DNA of 64,000 nucleotides from Candidatus Lariskella endosymbiont of Epinotia ramella (GCF_964019805.1 NZ_OZ026472.1:124001-188000), one strand, 5' to 3'; positions 35,963 to 49,550 are shown, counted from the stretch's first letter. Notes: generated by a model from the sequence alone, not told the origin. Numbers and translations: made by a program.

Positions 35963-38860
35963 ATGAATAACGGATTTATCAGAGTAAGGGGCGCAAGAGA
36001 GCATAATCTAAAAAATATTAATGTAGATATTCCAAAGGAAAAGTTAGTAGTAATAACTGGATTAAGCGGTTCTGGAAAGTCCTCTCTAGCTTTTGATACT
36101 ATATATGCAGAGGGAAGACGAAGATATGTTGAGAGTTTATCTGCATATGCAAGGCAATTCTTGGAAGCACAAGCAAAACCAGATGTAGAATCTATTACAG
36201 GTCTTTCTCCTGCAATTGCAATTGATCAAAAGACTACCTCTAGAAATCCGAGATCAACTGTTGCAACAGCGACAGAAATATATGATTACCTTAGAGTTTT
36301 GTATGCAAGAATAGGGGTCCCATATTCACCAGCAACTGGACTGCCTATCGAAAGACAAACTGTTACTCAAATGGTTGATGATATCCTTTCTTTGCCTATG
36401 GGTACAAAACTATATGTAATGTCTCCTATAATTAAAGGGCAAAAGGGAGAGCATAGGAAAGAACTTCTAATTTTGCGGAAGCAAGGTTACGAAAAAGTAA
36501 AGATAGATGGTCTCTTTTACGATCTTGATGATCTACCAATGCTTGATAAGAATAAGAAGCATGATATTGCGGCTGTTGTAGATAGGATAGTTTTAGAGGA
36601 AAATCTTGGTAATAGACTAGCAGATAGTGTTGAGACTGCCCTAAAACTCAGCGATGGAATCTTATTCATTGAGATAATTTCAATTCCTGAAGAAAGTGTA
36701 GATCCAGAAAATGGTAATCAGTATAAGCCGGAGGATGTTCTTGTATATTCTGAGAAATTTGCTTGCTATATATCAGGATTTACGCTTACTGAAATAGAAC
36801 CAAGAATTTTCTCATTCAATAGCCCTTATGGAGCATGTCCTAAGTGCAGTGGGCTTGGTACAGAAGTGTATTTTGATGCGGATTTGATAGTTCCAAATCA
36901 TAGTATTGGCCTAAAAGATGGTGCAATTTTGCCATGGAGTAAAGCTGCTTGTTCTGTTGTATCGCAGTTAAAATTTTATGATCAAACTATTGCTGCACTT
37001 GCTAAGCACTACAACTTTAGTTTGTTAGCGCCGTTTGCTTCTTTACCTGAAAAAATACAAAATATAATATTATACGGTTCTGGCAATGAAGAAATCACGT
37101 TTTCATATGATGATGGTTTAAGACGTTCTAATGTTAAGGGGCGATTTGAAGGTGTGATTCCATATCTTGAGAGAAAGCTACAGAAAACAGAAAGTAATGG
37201 TGTGATAGAAGAGCTCTCAAATTATCAAAGTGCGAAGAGTTGTCAGGCTTGTTTAGGATATGGACTAAAACAAGAATCGCTATGTGTAAAAATTGCAGAG
37301 AAACATATAGGAGAAGTCTGTGCAATGACAGTACTTGAGGCGATAGATTGGATCGATGGCCTTGAGTCAAAACTAAGCAACACACATAAACAAATTGGTG
37401 AGAGATTGCTGAAGGAAATAAAGAAACGCATATGTTTTTTAAAAGATGTTGGTCTTGATTATCTGACTTTAAACAGAAAATCTACCACTCTTTCTGGCGG
37501 AGAAAGTCAGCGGATAAGGCTTGCCTCACAAATAGGTTCTGGTCTGAGTGGAGTGTTATATGTGCTTGACGAACCTTCAATAGGTTTACACCAGTGTGAT
37601 AACATGAGACTTCTGACCACACTCAAGAATTTAAGGGATCTTGGTAATACTGTGATCGTAGTAGAACATGACATGGATACTATGGTTGAAGCTGACTACT
37701 TAATTGATGTTGGGCCTGGTGCTGGAGTGCATGGAGGCAACATAATATCACAAGGAACCCCTGCAGAAGTGACCAAAGATTCGAGTAGCATTACTGGAAA
37801 ATATCTTGCAAAAGAGCTAAATATAGATGTTCCAAAAGAAAGAAGGCAGACAGACCCAAACAAGAAAATCGAAATTATTGGAGCAAGATCAAACAACTTA
37901 AAGAATATTTCTGCTCACTTCCCGATTGGCAGCTTTATATCAGTTACAGGTGTATCTGGTAGTGGAAAATCTAGCTTTGTGATTAATACGCTTTATAAAG
38001 CTGCTATAAAGAAATTACATAACACCAAGGTTGTGCCTGGTCAGCATGATAAAATACTTGGTCTTGAATATATAGATAAGATAATACAAATTGATCAATC
38101 TCCAATAGGCAGAACACCAAGGTCAAATCCTGCGACTTATACTAGTGCGTTTACGCATATAAGAGATTGGTTTACAGGGCTTCCAGAATCCAAGGCAAGA
38201 GGGTATAGCCCTGGTAGATTTTCCTTTAACGTAAAAGGTGGAAGATGTGAAGCATGTGAGGGAGATGGAGTAATCAAGATAGAGATGCATTTTTTACCTG
38301 ATATATATGTACAGTGCGAAGAATGTAAAGGGGCTCGTTATAATCGAGAGACATTAGAAGTCAAGTATAAGGGGCATTCTATAGCAGATGTTTTGACGCT
38401 CACTATTGATGATGCAGCTGCGTTTTTTGAAAATATTCCATTAATTTATGAGAAATTAACGGCACTTCAGGAAGTTGGTTTGGGTTATATGCGTCTTGGA
38501 CAATCAGCCACAACACTTTCTGGTGGAGAAGCTCAGCGTGTGAAGCTTGCTAAAGAGTTATCAAAAAAATCTACAGGTAGAACTCTTTACATATTAGATG
38601 AGCCAACAACTGGATTGCATATACATGACATTAAAAAACTGCTGGCTGTTTTGCATAAGCTAGTTGATGGTGACAATACTGTTACTGTAATTGAGCATAA
38701 TCTAGATGTGATCAAGACTTCAGATTATATTATCGATATAGGGCCTTATGGTGGGAATAAAGGTGGCACTATTGTTGCAACTGGAACTCCTGAGGATATT
38801 GCAAGAAATCCAAACAGTATTACAGGTCAATACCTAAAGCCATATTTGCCGTGTCTATAG
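35963..38860 (+). CDS. uvrA: excinuclease ABC subunit A
   Basis: Damage-sensing ATPase of nucleotide excision repair. The 965-residue protein holds two ABC modules: Walker [13 protein letters not shown] near 32-43 and [11 protein letters not shown] near 660, signatures [12 protein letters not shown] and [12 protein letters not shown], and Walker [10 protein letters not shown] and [10 protein letters not shown]. Zinc modules are seen as [24 protein letters not shown] and CEECKGARY. Slightly longer than the usual 940 residues, but intact. It stands alone; uvrB is not adjacent. Confidence 0.97.
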   Translation: MNNGFIRVRGAREHNLKNINVDIPKEKLVVITGLSGSGKSSLAFDTIYAEGRRRYVESLSAYARQFLEAQAKPDVESITGLSPAIAIDQKTTSRNPRSTVATATEIYDYLRVLYARIGVPYSPATGLPIERQTVTQMVDDILSLPMGTKLYVMSPIIKGQKGEHRKELLILRKQGYEKVKIDGLFYDLDDLPMLDKNKKHDIAAVVDRIVLEENLGNRLADSVETALKLSDGILFIEIISIPEESVDPENGNQYKPEDVLVYSEKFACYISGFTLTEIEPRIFSFNSPYGACPKCSGLGTEVYFDADLIVPNHSIGLKDGAILPWSKAACSVVSQLKFYDQTIAALAKHYNFSLLAPFASLPEKIQNIILYGSGNEEITFSYDDGLRRSNVKGRFEGVIPYLERKLQKTESNGVIEELSNYQSAKSCQACLGYGLKQESLCVKIAEKHIGEVCAMTVLEAIDWIDGLESKLSNTHKQIGERLLKEIKKRICFLKDVGLDYLTLNRKSTTLSGGESQRIRLASQIGSGLSGVLYVLDEPSIGLHQCDNMRLLTTLKNLRDLGNTVIVVEHDMDTMVEADYLIDVGPGAGVHGGNIISQGTPAEVTKDSSSITGKYLAKELNIDVPKERRQTDPNKKIEIIGARSNNLKNISAHFPIGSFISVTGVSGSGKSSFVINTLYKAAIKKLHNTKVVPGQHDKILGLEYIDKIIQIDQSPIGRTPRSNPATYTSAFTHIRDWFTGLPESKARGYSPGRFSFNVKGGRCEACEGDGVIKIEMHFLPDIYVQCEECKGARYNRETLEVKYKGHSIADVLTLTIDDAAAFFENIPLIYEKLTALQEVGLGYMRLGQSATTLSGGEAQRVKLAKELSKKSTGRTLYILDEPTTGLHIHDIKKLLAVLHKLVDGDNTVTVIEHNLDVIKTSDYIIDIGPYGGNKGGTIVATGTPEDIARNPNSITGQYLKPYLPCL

Positions 38861-38865
38861 GTGTA

Positions 38866-39381
38866 CCACAGGTAAAATGAAGAGTTGGGTGTTTGGAATT
38901 ATGCCATATGCAATCTAACTTCGTATATATGCAAGTTAAATATTAAAAAGCTAATCGGCAGCTTGTTGTAGAGTTTATAAGTGATGTAGTCCATCCACAA
39001 AATTGATATACGCAAACAAATAAATTTTTGTGGAGAAGTGAAATGTGCAAAAATTAGCCCTTAGATCGGCCATGTGCTAATTTTTGGATATATTAATTTG
39101 TCCTGTGCCGCGCAAACACTATTTTCACAAAATCTATAAGATTTTTGCGCTGACTTATAACATTTTATTATAACATTTCCTTACGGATTTAAAGCGCTAT
39201 TTTGGCGCTCCAAGCACTATTTCATGCCTGCTTAGAGACTTTTGGCGCGCGTCTATGGATTTAACTTTAGCCTTAAAATTAGCTCAAATGAGTCTCAATA
39301 GGATTTAAATCTGGCGAATAAGGAGGTAAGAAAAGTAGATGCAACCGGCATTTTCTATGATCAATTTTTGATGGATATACT
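38866..39381. repeat. family C fragment, family B copy (B4) and an IS630 remnant
   Basis: 38866-38945 is an inverted family C end (CAGGTAAAATGAAGAGTTGG, CAATCTAACTTCGTATATAT). 38991-39252 is a full family B unit in reverse, with GTCCATCCACAAAATTG at the start, CTTACGGATTTAAAGCGC and GACTTTTGGCGCGCGTC at the end. The rest is covered by the remnant at 39292-39350. Confidence 0.65.
39292..39350 (-). pseudogene. IS630-type transposase motif remnant
   Basis: On the minus strand this short piece encodes LHLLFLPPYSPDLNPIE, the highly conserved IS630 motif preceding the catalytic Glu. Only about 20 codons remain. The DNA differs from the IS630 at 24.2 kb, so it comes from another element. Confidence 0.7.
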
Positions 39382-40266
39382 TCATGTTATAATAAAAGTT
39401 ATAAATATGCAGATTGTCATATAAAGCAAAAAATGCTGTATACAATATACACCATTTTGTGATGGGTCTATTAAGTGCATAGATGTGTCTTTTTTCAAGA
39501 AAAGCTTCCATGAAATTGTAACCAATCCCAATATGAGGATCATGATAATAATGCTTGTAAGCAGCAATATGCAGAGTGATAATAGAAACATATTTTGTGC
39601 TATTAGTACTAGCATTGAAGATATACAGATGGAAGTAGATGCAAGTAATCTAAATGTAGTAGTTTGTAACGCTACGTGCCAATCTTTTTTGCTCACTGCT
39701 TGTTCGATTAAGAGTCCATATTGTCTATAAAATATTGTATTATAAACTTGCATTATGGAGCTGACTACTATTTCTGCCGCTACTATTATGAACATAATAT
39801 ATGCCATATTTTCTCCATAAAATGACCTGATACTAAAGCTTGCCACCAGAGAAGTGCAGAAAATTTGTGAGGTATGATAAATAAACGCTGCAATGTTGCC
39901 ATTGTATAGTTGATTTGTGATTTGTGATCCATATCTTCCAGAGCTATTTATTGCCCTTCTGATTAATAGAGATGATAGACCAAGCACAGAATATGATACT
40001 AGATTGATGAGTTCTCCCAGCGGAGACTCTTGTGCTTCACGTGATATTACTCCAGAAACTAAAAGAAAAGATACTGTGATGATACAAATCACAGAGTATA
40101 CGTACATGTTATATTGTTCTGCTTTAAGGCGCGGCAAATCTATGTCGAACAATATATTTGAGCTTTTGAGGAATAAAACTATTAGAGAAATAACATAGAA
40201 AAGCTCAAGGCATATTATAAATATATCGTATTGTGTAATAGATAAAAAATCTTGTAAATTTCCCAT
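39382..40266 (-). CDS. polytopic membrane protein, unknown family
   Basis: 294 residues from the ATG at 40266 (a TTG-initiated longer form is possible). About eight hydrophobic segments are spread over the whole length (near 14-35, 58-78, 94-112, 135-155, 160-180, 215-235, 240-265 and 275-293), with a central loop NSSGRYGSQITNQLYNGN containing Gly/Asn. No motif for a transporter family is recognised. It is alone between repeat-rich regions. Inner-membrane location is predicted; the function is unknown. Confidence 0.65.
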   Translation of the reverse strand: MGNLQDFLSITQYDIFIICLELFYVISLIVLFLKSSNILFDIDLPRLKAEQYNMYVYSVICIITVSFLLVSGVISREAQESPLGELINLVSYSVLGLSSLLIRRAINSSGRYGSQITNQLYNGNIAAFIYHTSQIFCTSLVASFSIRSFYGENMAYIMFIIVAAEIVVSSIMQVYNTIFYRQYGLLIEQAVSKKDWHVALQTTTFRLLASTSICISSMLVLIAQNMFLLSLCILLLTSIIIMILILGLVTISWKLFLKKDTSMHLIDPSQNGVYCIQHFLLYMTICIFITFIIT

Positions 40267-41055
40267 TGTGTTTACTAATTTAGAGATATAGTGCAAAAAT
40301 TAGGCGCATATTATATATAGAATTTGTAATTATTACAGCTCAAATTTGATATGCTTCTAATTTTACAATGCTTCACATTTTATTGATAAATCTTTGAATT
40401 TATACTGTTATCAAGATGTGAATACATTTCAAAACTCTTTTTATGACTGCCTTTTTCTTCAGCTCTAGTTTAAAAATCCTCATATATGCAACGCTTGGAT
40501 TCTGAAGTTGATATAAAGCAATATATATACTCGTTATATTTCACAAATTGATGCATCTTAAAGACTGCTCGTTATGTATTGATTATACGCATGCTATCTT
40601 AGTTCTTGCTATCTCTTTTTGAAATATGGCACCGCTGGCAGGGCCATAGCTTCGTATCAAAATACGAAAATACCAACTCTTTATTTCCCTGCAGTATAAC
40701 TTATCATATTTTTCAAAATGGGTGCCTTTAAAATGCTCCTTATGTATTTTGTTTCAACATTGCTGGCAAAGTCATTGTGAAAGTATTTTTGGCCTGATTT
40801 TTAAGTATTGCTTCGTTAATTTCTTCGTAAATATGTGAAAATATTTGATACAGAAATTAACTTACGCTCTAAAAAAACTATGCCATCAAAATCCTCGCGC
40901 GTGCACTTTGCAAGTAGTAGCATAAATAACCAATCATAATTTATCGTACGAAAAGTTATTTAATGATACAAACATTATCTTTAAAAAATTTCAATTTTAA
41001 AAATAAACATCAAATTATGATGACGGTAAAATCAATAATCAATCATACACTGCAT
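40267..41055. repeat. intergenic DNA with family C and family A (A5) copies
   Basis: 40525-40700 is a family C unit (ATATACTCGTTATATTTCAC, then AATACCAACTCTTTATTTCC); 40701-40745 is a second partial start of C. 40755-40920 is family A in reverse (TTTTTGGCCTGATTTTTAAG, TGCTTCGTTAATTTCTTCGT). The remaining bases hold nothing recognised. Confidence 0.65.
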
Positions 41056-42171
41056 TCATGAAGTAGTCTCACAGTTTTTTGTTTTGCTTCTGATAGAATT
41101 CGATTTTAGCTGTCCACAAGCTGCCATAATATCTTGTCCTCTATTCTTTCGTATTGGTGATGGGTATCCATTATCTTCGAGAATTTTTGCAAATTTCCTG
41201 ATTTGTGTATTGGAAGAAGTACGAAATTCAGTTCCAGGCCATGGATTAAATGGTATTAGATTTACTTTGGCCGGGAGGGAAGCAAGCAATTTCACCAACT
41301 CTTTTGCTTCCTCAATGCTATCATTGATGCCGTCTAGCATCACATATTCAAAAGTGATGCGTTTATTTCCGGTAATTGCAGAGTACTCGCGGCAGGCTTC
41401 TATCAGTTCTTGAATTTTATACTTCTTATTTATAGGAACTAACTTATCACGGAGTGAATCGCGCGTGGCGTGCAGAGAGACTGCAAGATTTATTCCCAGT
41501 TCCTCGGCGCAACGTACTATTTGAGGTATTATTCCAGATGTTGATAATGTAATGCGATTTTTAGATATATTTAGGCCATTTTTATGCATCATATTTTTGA
41601 CTGCGATTGATACATTTTCATAGTTTAAGAGCGGTTCTCCCATACCCATAAGTACGATATTTGTTATGCGTTTCTGAAACTGTTGTTTGTTCTTTAATAT
41701 ATGTTGTTCAGTTGTGTTATTTTTTTCTTGTTCTAAGAATTTTTTAGCTAGCATGACTTGCCCTATAATCTCCCCAGCCTTGAGGTTTCGCACAAGTTTT
41801 TGTGTTCCTGTATGGCAGAACTTGCATGTAAGTGTACATCCTACCTGTGATGAAATGCAAAGAGTTCCTCTTTCTATTTCTGGAATGAAAACTGTTTCTA
41901 TAGTATTGTCGTCTTGCATTTTTAGTAGCCACTTTACTACTTCATCTTGTGCTGTTTGTTGCGTTGCGATTTGAGGATATTGTATCTCGCATTGCTCATC
42001 TATTGTGAGACGTAATTCACGTGGCAAGTTGGACATATTATCAAAATGTTCAACTCCCTTGCGATACACCCAGTCCCAAATTTGCATTGTTCGGAAAGGT
42101 TCTTGTTGCATATCGAGTAGTAGATCCTTTGCTCTATTAAATTCTAGGTCTAAGAAATTAGCTTTATTCAT
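41056..42171 (-). CDS. rlmN: 23S rRNA/tRNA (adenine-C2)-methyltransferase RlmN
   Basis: Radical-SAM enzyme that makes 2-methyladenosine in 23S rRNA (A2503) and in some tRNAs. The 371-residue protein has the radical-SAM cluster motif CTLTCKFCHTG, the LMGMGEPLLNYENV motif, the conserved SLHATRDSLRDKLVPINKKY segment, and a catalytic Cys near the C-terminus (MAACGQL). An N-terminal helical domain precedes the barrel. The length is normal. Confidence 0.95.
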   Translation of the reverse strand: MNKANFLDLEFNRAKDLLLDMQQEPFRTMQIWDWVYRKGVEHFDNMSNLPRELRLTIDEQCEIQYPQIATQQTAQDEVVKWLLKMQDDNTIETVFIPEIERGTLCISSQVGCTLTCKFCHTGTQKLVRNLKAGEIIGQVMLAKKFLEQEKNNTTEQHILKNKQQFQKRITNIVLMGMGEPLLNYENVSIAVKNMMHKNGLNISKNRITLSTSGIIPQIVRCAEELGINLAVSLHATRDSLRDKLVPINKKYKIQELIEACREYSAITGNKRITFEYVMLDGINDSIEEAKELVKLLASLPAKVNLIPFNPWPGTEFRTSSNTQIRKFAKILEDNGYPSPIRKNRGQDIMAACGQLKSNSIRSKTKNCETTS

Positions 42172-42204
42172 TTGTTATCTTATCATAAGTTAGTTATCTG
42201 CCTG

Positions 42205-42622
42205 CGCCATAACTCTAAGAAGTGCAGGATTAATGTTGGTTGTAAACGATTATAATGCGCTGAAAGTCCAACAGAAAAAGTGGCAAAATTGCCAAAAACC
42301 TCATGGATTTTGTTAGGTGCTGTCTTAAATCAGGGCATGCGCACGGATTTGAAAGGCATGATTTTTTAGATGGCCAGTTAATTTCTGAATCAAATACTTA
42401 TATATTTGCGAAGAAATTAATAAAGTAATACTTAGAAATCAGGCTAAAAAGGTCTCTGCAAGTGGCTTTGCTCGTAGTATATAAGTAGTATTTGCTAAGT
42501 ACAGGACAAATTTATATATCCTAAAATTAGCGCATGGCAGTTCTAAAAGCTAATTTTTGTATATTTAACTTTACGCAAAAATTGCTGTGCGCAAGCAAAT
42601 AAATTTTTGACGTGCAGACTAG
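42205..42622. repeat. family E, family A (A4) and family B (B5) copies in a row
   Basis: 42205-42315 is family E (AAAAAGTGGCAAAATTGCCA, CCTCATGGATTTTGTTAG). 42316-42480 is family A in plus orientation (GGTGCTGTC, GTTAATTTCTG, GAAGAAATTAATAAAGTAA). 42505-42622 is the right part of family B (GCTAATTTTTGTATATTTAA, ATTTTTGACGTGCAGACTAG). No gene. Confidence 0.65.
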
Positions 42623-42922
42623 TTACTTCCCTCTTCCAAAGCTGATTACGCTTGGCATTTTTGATGACCCCAGTATTGGTGGCGGTGTTATACTACTTGC
42701 GATATTTGCCAAACTCATAGAATTTGCCATACCTTGAAAAGCAAGGAAAAATCTATCCATAAAGTCAAAAGCGATAGATGAAGTTTTTTTTGGTATCCTT
42801 TCGAGTGAGAGATCCATATCGTTGAATATAGTGGCTCCATTGGATGCACCTATTGATGCTCCGTTTGATATGCCACGTGACATAGATGAAGCGAAAGAGC
42901 CCATTGCGCCATCAAAATCCAT
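42623..42922 (-). CDS. small Gly/Ala/Ser-rich protein, unknown
   Basis: A 99-residue protein starting MDFDGAMGSFASSMSRGISN, preceded by GGGAGA eight bases before the ATG at 42922 (an in-frame GTG lies two codons upstream). The N-terminal third repeats small residues (GASIGASNGAT); the centre is amphipathic (FDFMDRFFLAFQGMANSMS); the C-terminal end is Pro/Ser-rich. No signal peptide. Its 3' end abuts family B sequence. No family is recognised; the clear ribosome-binding site and codon-sized frame suggest a real gene. Confidence 0.5.
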   Translation of the reverse strand: MDFDGAMGSFASSMSRGISNGASIGASNGATIFNDMDLSLERIPKKTSSIAFDFMDRFFLAFQGMANSMSLANIASSITPPPILGSSKMPSVISFGRGK

Positions 42923-43113
42923 ATACACATTCTCCCTAAATATTGTTTAATAATCAAAACAGAGTCTGCATTTTGGCAGCTCTATACTTAAGCAAGCTTC
43001 ATTGTAACACAAAATTAAAAATTAGTTGCTGCTGGTTGCTTGTAGAGCTTTCTATTATGTCAGAATGCGTATTTCACAAGTGTTATGATGCAGCACTAAA
43101 ATAGCTGTATAAT

Positions 43114-43587
43114 TTAGATTTTACAGTATAGCTCTGCAATAATCGATAAATATAACTCTTTTTTAAAATCTATTATGCTATCTATTAATAAGTCCTGAGT
43201 GACCCATTGCCAACTCTTGAATTCTTGATTTGCTGTATCAACTTTAATGTCAGAGTCATTAGCTAAGAAACGCATTAGAAACCATTTTTGAATTTGTCCT
43301 ATATACATTCCATCCCAGAGTTCATTAATCATTTCCTTTGGTAGATCATACTTAAGCCATTGTTTGCTTTCCGCTATCAGTTCGACACTTTCTTTTGGTA
43401 CCATGACTTCTTCATATAGTTCTCGAAATGCGGCTTGTAGAGGTGCTTCTCCTTCATGCATGCCGCCTTGTGGCATTTGCCATGCTGGGATTTCACAATC
43501 TATACGTTGTCCCGCAAGTATTAGACCATTTTTATTAACAAGCATTATTCCTACGCCTTTTCTATAGCTAGAATTTGTTGCCGCCAT
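43114..43587 (-). CDS. rppH: RNA pyrophosphohydrolase (Nudix)
   Basis: Removes pyrophosphate from the 5' end of mRNAs, starting RNase E-dependent decay. The 157-residue protein begins near YRKGVGIMLVNKNGLILAGQ and has AWQMPQGGMHEGE running into the Nudix box (G..... E.......REL.EEV) with AAFRELYEEV, then WLKYDLP and the GQIQKWFLMRF segment typical of RppH. The length matches the family. Confidence 0.92.
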   Translation of the reverse strand: MAATNSSYRKGVGIMLVNKNGLILAGQRIDCEIPAWQMPQGGMHEGEAPLQAAFRELYEEVMVPKESVELIAESKQWLKYDLPKEMINELWDGMYIGQIQKWFLMRFLANDSDIKVDTANQEFKSWQWVTQDLLIDSIIDFKKELYLSIIAELYCKI

Positions 43588-44356
43588 TTTTTATCTCCTA
43601 CACATATAAAAATGAATAAAATAATTTAATTTCAATTCATAATGCGTTTGTTTATAAATAACAAACATGAGTTTTTACGCAAGTTTTAGTTAAGTTTATG
43701 GCAAAATAATGCTTAAAATGTATACATAAAAAGCATTATTTCTCTTTCTTTAGATTTGGCTTTGCGGTGTTGAATACTAGATTAGTGTATACAAAAAAGG
43801 CAATGAAGCGGCATACTCGTCATATTTTTTGAAATCAGCGTCTTACAAAAAGCTTCTTATGTATTTTTGTATATGCCTTTGTTAACCAAGCCACTTGCGT
43901 AGACCTTTTTGGCCTGATTTTTAAGTATTACTTCGTTAATTTCTTTGTAAATAATGTACTCTAAAAATTTAGCTCTTAAAAATCTTTGTTTAGTGCGCTT
44001 ATGCATGCAGTGCGATACGTGCACTTCCATTCTGGCTTGCTCTTTTTTAAGTTTAACTTCGTTTATCAGCAGTACATGAGTCTTGCGAAGCAGCAACTTT
44101 CTACTGCATATATGTTTTAGATCGAAGGCCTATTAAACATGTTCATTATGCTTACGTAAAAACGTTAAGGATTTTGACAGAATGCTAAGTAATAAGCAAC
44201 ACATATATGTGAGGCATTATTTCTCCTTGAGTGGTATATAGGTTTTGCGCTCATAAGAGTGGTATTTTGTGTAATAGAGTGGTGGATATTTGACGCAAAT
44301 GCAGCTTGTCAAGCATATTTGATTTGTCAGTAGAATAAAAAAATGTAAAATGAGTG
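43588..44356. repeat. intergenic: hairpin, family C and family A fragments
   Basis: AAATAATGCTT (43704-43714) and AAGCATTATTT (43731-43741) form a perfect 11-bp stem hairpin. 43813-43872 is a family C start (ACTCGTCATATTTTTTGAAA). 43872-44010 is family A in reverse (TTTTTGGCCTGATTTTTAAG, TTACTTCGTTAATTTCTTTG). GGCATTATTTCTCCTTGAG near 44213 resembles the flank of the hairpin. No gene is seen. Confidence 0.55.
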
Positions 44357-44385
44357 TTGACTATTTGTGTGTAATCCTCTATAAC
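44357..44385 (+). promoter_or_regulatory. rRNA promoter upstream of 23S
   Basis: TTGACT at 44357-44362 and TATAAC at 44380-44385 are spaced by exactly 17 bases, the best sigma70-type promoter noticed in the window, about 125 bp before the mature 23S start. GTCTTTGAAATTG near 44408 resembles a boxA antitermination element. Confidence 0.7.
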
Positions 44386-44509
44386 CTGTTTCTGTTGATG
44401 ACTTGTTGTCTTTGAAATTGTGAATGTAAACCAAATGAAAAAATAATGATAACCGTATCAATAAAGCTGAATTACAAATTTAGTTCTGTAAGCAATAAAA
44501 GCAGTCAGT

Positions 44510-47280
<2,771 letters not shown>

Positions 47281-47400
47281 GTTTAATGACTGTTTGTTGC
47301 ATGCAGTACTAAATTTGTAGCTTTTGCTATTTTTTTGTTGTGCTCTGATTATTCTTATTAGAGCATTTTGGTTTGCTTCACATTTTAAAGCCCTGTTCTT

Positions 47401-47521
47401 GTGGCTTGGTGGTTATAGAAGAGATGAAACACCTGATCCCATTCCGAACTCAGAAGTGAAAAGCTCTATCGCCGATGGTATTATGTCTTAAGACATGAGA
47501 GAGTAGGATGTTGCCAAGCTC
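47401..47521 (+). rRNA. rrf: 5S ribosomal RNA
   Basis: GTGGCTTGGTGGTTATAGAA at the 5' end, CCTGATCCCATTCCGAACTC in loop B/C and GAGAGTAGGATGTTGCCAAG at the 3' end are standard 5S landmarks. The flanks AGCCCTGTTCT and AGAGCAGGGCT are complementary and would form a processing stem around it. About 120 bp separates it from 23S. Confidence 0.95.
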
Positions 47522-47814
47522 TGAGAGCAGGGCTTATTTATTATGAAGCATCTGATACTCTCTATTCTTTCCATTAAGCTTTTTAAAAAATATCATAAAT
47601 TTAACTTTATATCACAAATAATCTCAACTCGATATAATGGTAATTTTTCTATTTGCATAGAATACTTCTATTGCGATAGGATATGATAAGTCAAGAAAGT
47701 TGAATGTATTATATATTTGAAAGCAGAATCTGCAGTGTAATAGAGACATAGGAATGGTGGATTAAAGAGCTAGTACGCGCGCCAAAAGTCTCAGAAGCTG
47801 TATCAAATGGTGTT
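47522..47814. other. intergenic downstream of 5S
   Basis: Apart from a family B fragment at 47769-47814 (GTACGCGCGCCAAAAGTCTC) nothing is recognised. No clear U-tract terminator is visible after the 5S processing stem. Confidence 0.45.
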
Positions 47815-48210
47815 TATGGCATTGCTAACTAAAGATAGATGTCAGCAAGTTTTTATTAAAAAGCATTAAGATTGAATTGAAGATCATATCCATAGCCTTG
47901 CTGTCACCTTTGGTTTTACGACGAAACCTGGTTAAATAGCGCAATATTAATGAGTTGAATGATTCCACTAAAGACGTTTATGCCTTAGTAGAATAGTGCT
48001 TTTTAGCAATCTTTTAGCAATCATAAATTTTTTATAAACATCATAATGGTCACTGCATGATATCTCTATCTTGTAGCTAATTTGTAATCGCATAGCCATT
48101 GGAAGATAGGATGCAAAATCCCTGGTATGCTCACTTCAAAATCAACAACTTTATTTCTCTCCATATCAACAGCAAGCCATATGTAGACTTTGTTAGTTTG
48201 TCCATCCGGT
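47815..48210 (-). pseudogene. IS1-type transposase remnant, decayed
   Basis: On the minus strand it encodes DGQTNKVYIWLAVDMERNKV at its 5' end, matching the mid-domain of IS1 transposases. The rest is colinear with the remnant at 6200-6470 but broken by stops and frameshifts. Same original element type, different from the intact IS1 at 20.5 kb. Confidence 0.7.
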
Positions 48211-48440
48211 AAAAGTATGCATTATAGCTTTTGAAATACCTTGGTACAACTGTGTATTGTTTATTATATGTTTTGTTGCTCAGCTGACGGTATCTGTGTC
48301 AATTTGCTGTGATTTTTTATGGCAGAATGAGAAAAATGTCTGCAAGGCGTGCAAAATGCTGTGTTTTAAGCATGTATCCTCTATTGCCACTTTGTGGCAT
48401 TTGATTTTTATCTGCTTAAATTAAGGTGATTAGCCAGATA

Positions 48441-48595
48441 TAGTAAATTAAGTTGAAGTTTACGCATATATATAGATGTGTGTTACACTCAAAGGAAAAT
48501 GCCATCCTCATACAGCGAAGATTTTCGGAAAAAGTAATAACATATGTATGCTTTGGTTCAATTCTTTAATACGTAAACCTCAACTTAATTTACCA
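48441..48595 (+). mobile_element. 155-bp deletion derivative of the IS630 element (MITE)
   Basis: Left end TAGTAAATTAAGTTGAAG and right end complementary to TGGTAAATTAAGTTGAGG, flanked by TA on both sides. Inside it keeps the first 12 codons of the transposase (MPSSYSEDFRKK) and the last few (GGTTCAATTCTTTAATACG), with everything between deleted. It could be moved in trans by a full IS630. Confidence 0.85.
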
Positions 48596-48599
48596 TAGT

Positions 48600-48744
48600 G
48601 TGCGTCCTATAGCATTCAGATTCATACCTATGGCTGATATAAATGGGTTTATTATGTCTCATATTATCCCTCGCAGATAATTACGTCCAAGGCGACCAAA
48701 ATGCTTCAAATCTCCGATTATAGGCTCAATTGCACTTCTTCGCT
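48600..48744 (-). pseudogene. IS5-group transposase C-terminal tail
   Basis: On the minus strand it encodes KRRSAIEPIIGDLKHFGRLG then RNYLRG and, after a frameshift, INPFISAIGMNLNAIGR. This is the conserved C-terminal end of IS5-group transposases (RS.IEP.IGH.K...R..RN.L.G). It is joined in frame to the IS982 remnant. Confidence 0.65.
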
Positions 48745-49521
48745 TCATCATCTTTTTATCAGAAAAACAATGCTCAAACTTGCCGAGAAATTTAAGCTTT
48801 CCTATGACAGTCTCAATTAAAGCTCTTTTTAGCAACATCACCTTATCTATCATTGGCATTCATATATTTTTCATGCCTTTTTTCACCATTGTGATAAGCT
48901 GAATACCTTGAGAATACAGATCTTCAAATAATTCTTTTGATACATATCCATGATCTCAAAACATTTTCCCAAAAAGACCTGTAATCATCTGCCTTAAAGC
49001 CTTTCTATCATCTTGATTTCCACTACTAAAAGATACTTTTATCAAATTACCTCATGGATCTATTACCAAATGAAGCTTCAAACCAAAAAACCAACCTTTA
49101 GTAGTGTGACTTCGGTTTGCTGATTCATTAAAAACTTTATGAGAATAAATCCTATAATTTTTGCAGACTCTAATGCTGGTTGAGTCTACAAAAGAAATAC
49201 CTGTGCAATCCTTTAATAAATGCAAGCAGTAACATAATAAAATACTGAAAATTTCTACTAATTAATTTTGTGAAGTGTACATAGCTAACAAGCTTAAAAT
49301 CATCTGCATGATCCTTGCATTATAATTGTCTCATAATAGTGCTTAAAACAATCACAACAAGATTCATAGTAACAAATTAGTATGGTTAATACTTCGCTGC
49401 TAGACAAATAATTCTTCATTCCAGGTTTAGATTTGCAATTATTAATTGCAGGCAATTTGCAATATAGATCTTGCATAACATCATCGACAAAACAGTACAT
49501 TTCAGTACAATCCTTTTTCAT
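48745..49521 (-). pseudogene. IS982-family transposase, interrupted by stops
   Basis: The N-terminal part (49300-49521) reads MYCFVDDVMQDL, then YLSSSEVLTILICYYESCCD, then CFKHYYET. Further on come FVDSTSIRVCKNYRIYSHK with the first Asp, TTKGWFFGLKLHLVIDP, SGNQDDRKALRQ, and DHGYVSKELFEDL, then KRALIETVIGKLKFLGKFEH with the catalytic Glu. The order fits IS982, but internal stops and frameshifts disable it, and the end beyond FEH is replaced by IS5-type sequence. Confidence 0.78.
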
Positions 49522-49550
49522 AGGTTATTTTTATGTGTTAAAAAATTTTA

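Noticed and set aside
43857-44096. 79-codon minus-strand frame near 44 kb
   Set aside because: The core (EINEVILKNQAKK) is simply the translation of a family A repeat; the same repeat is not coding at its other sites.
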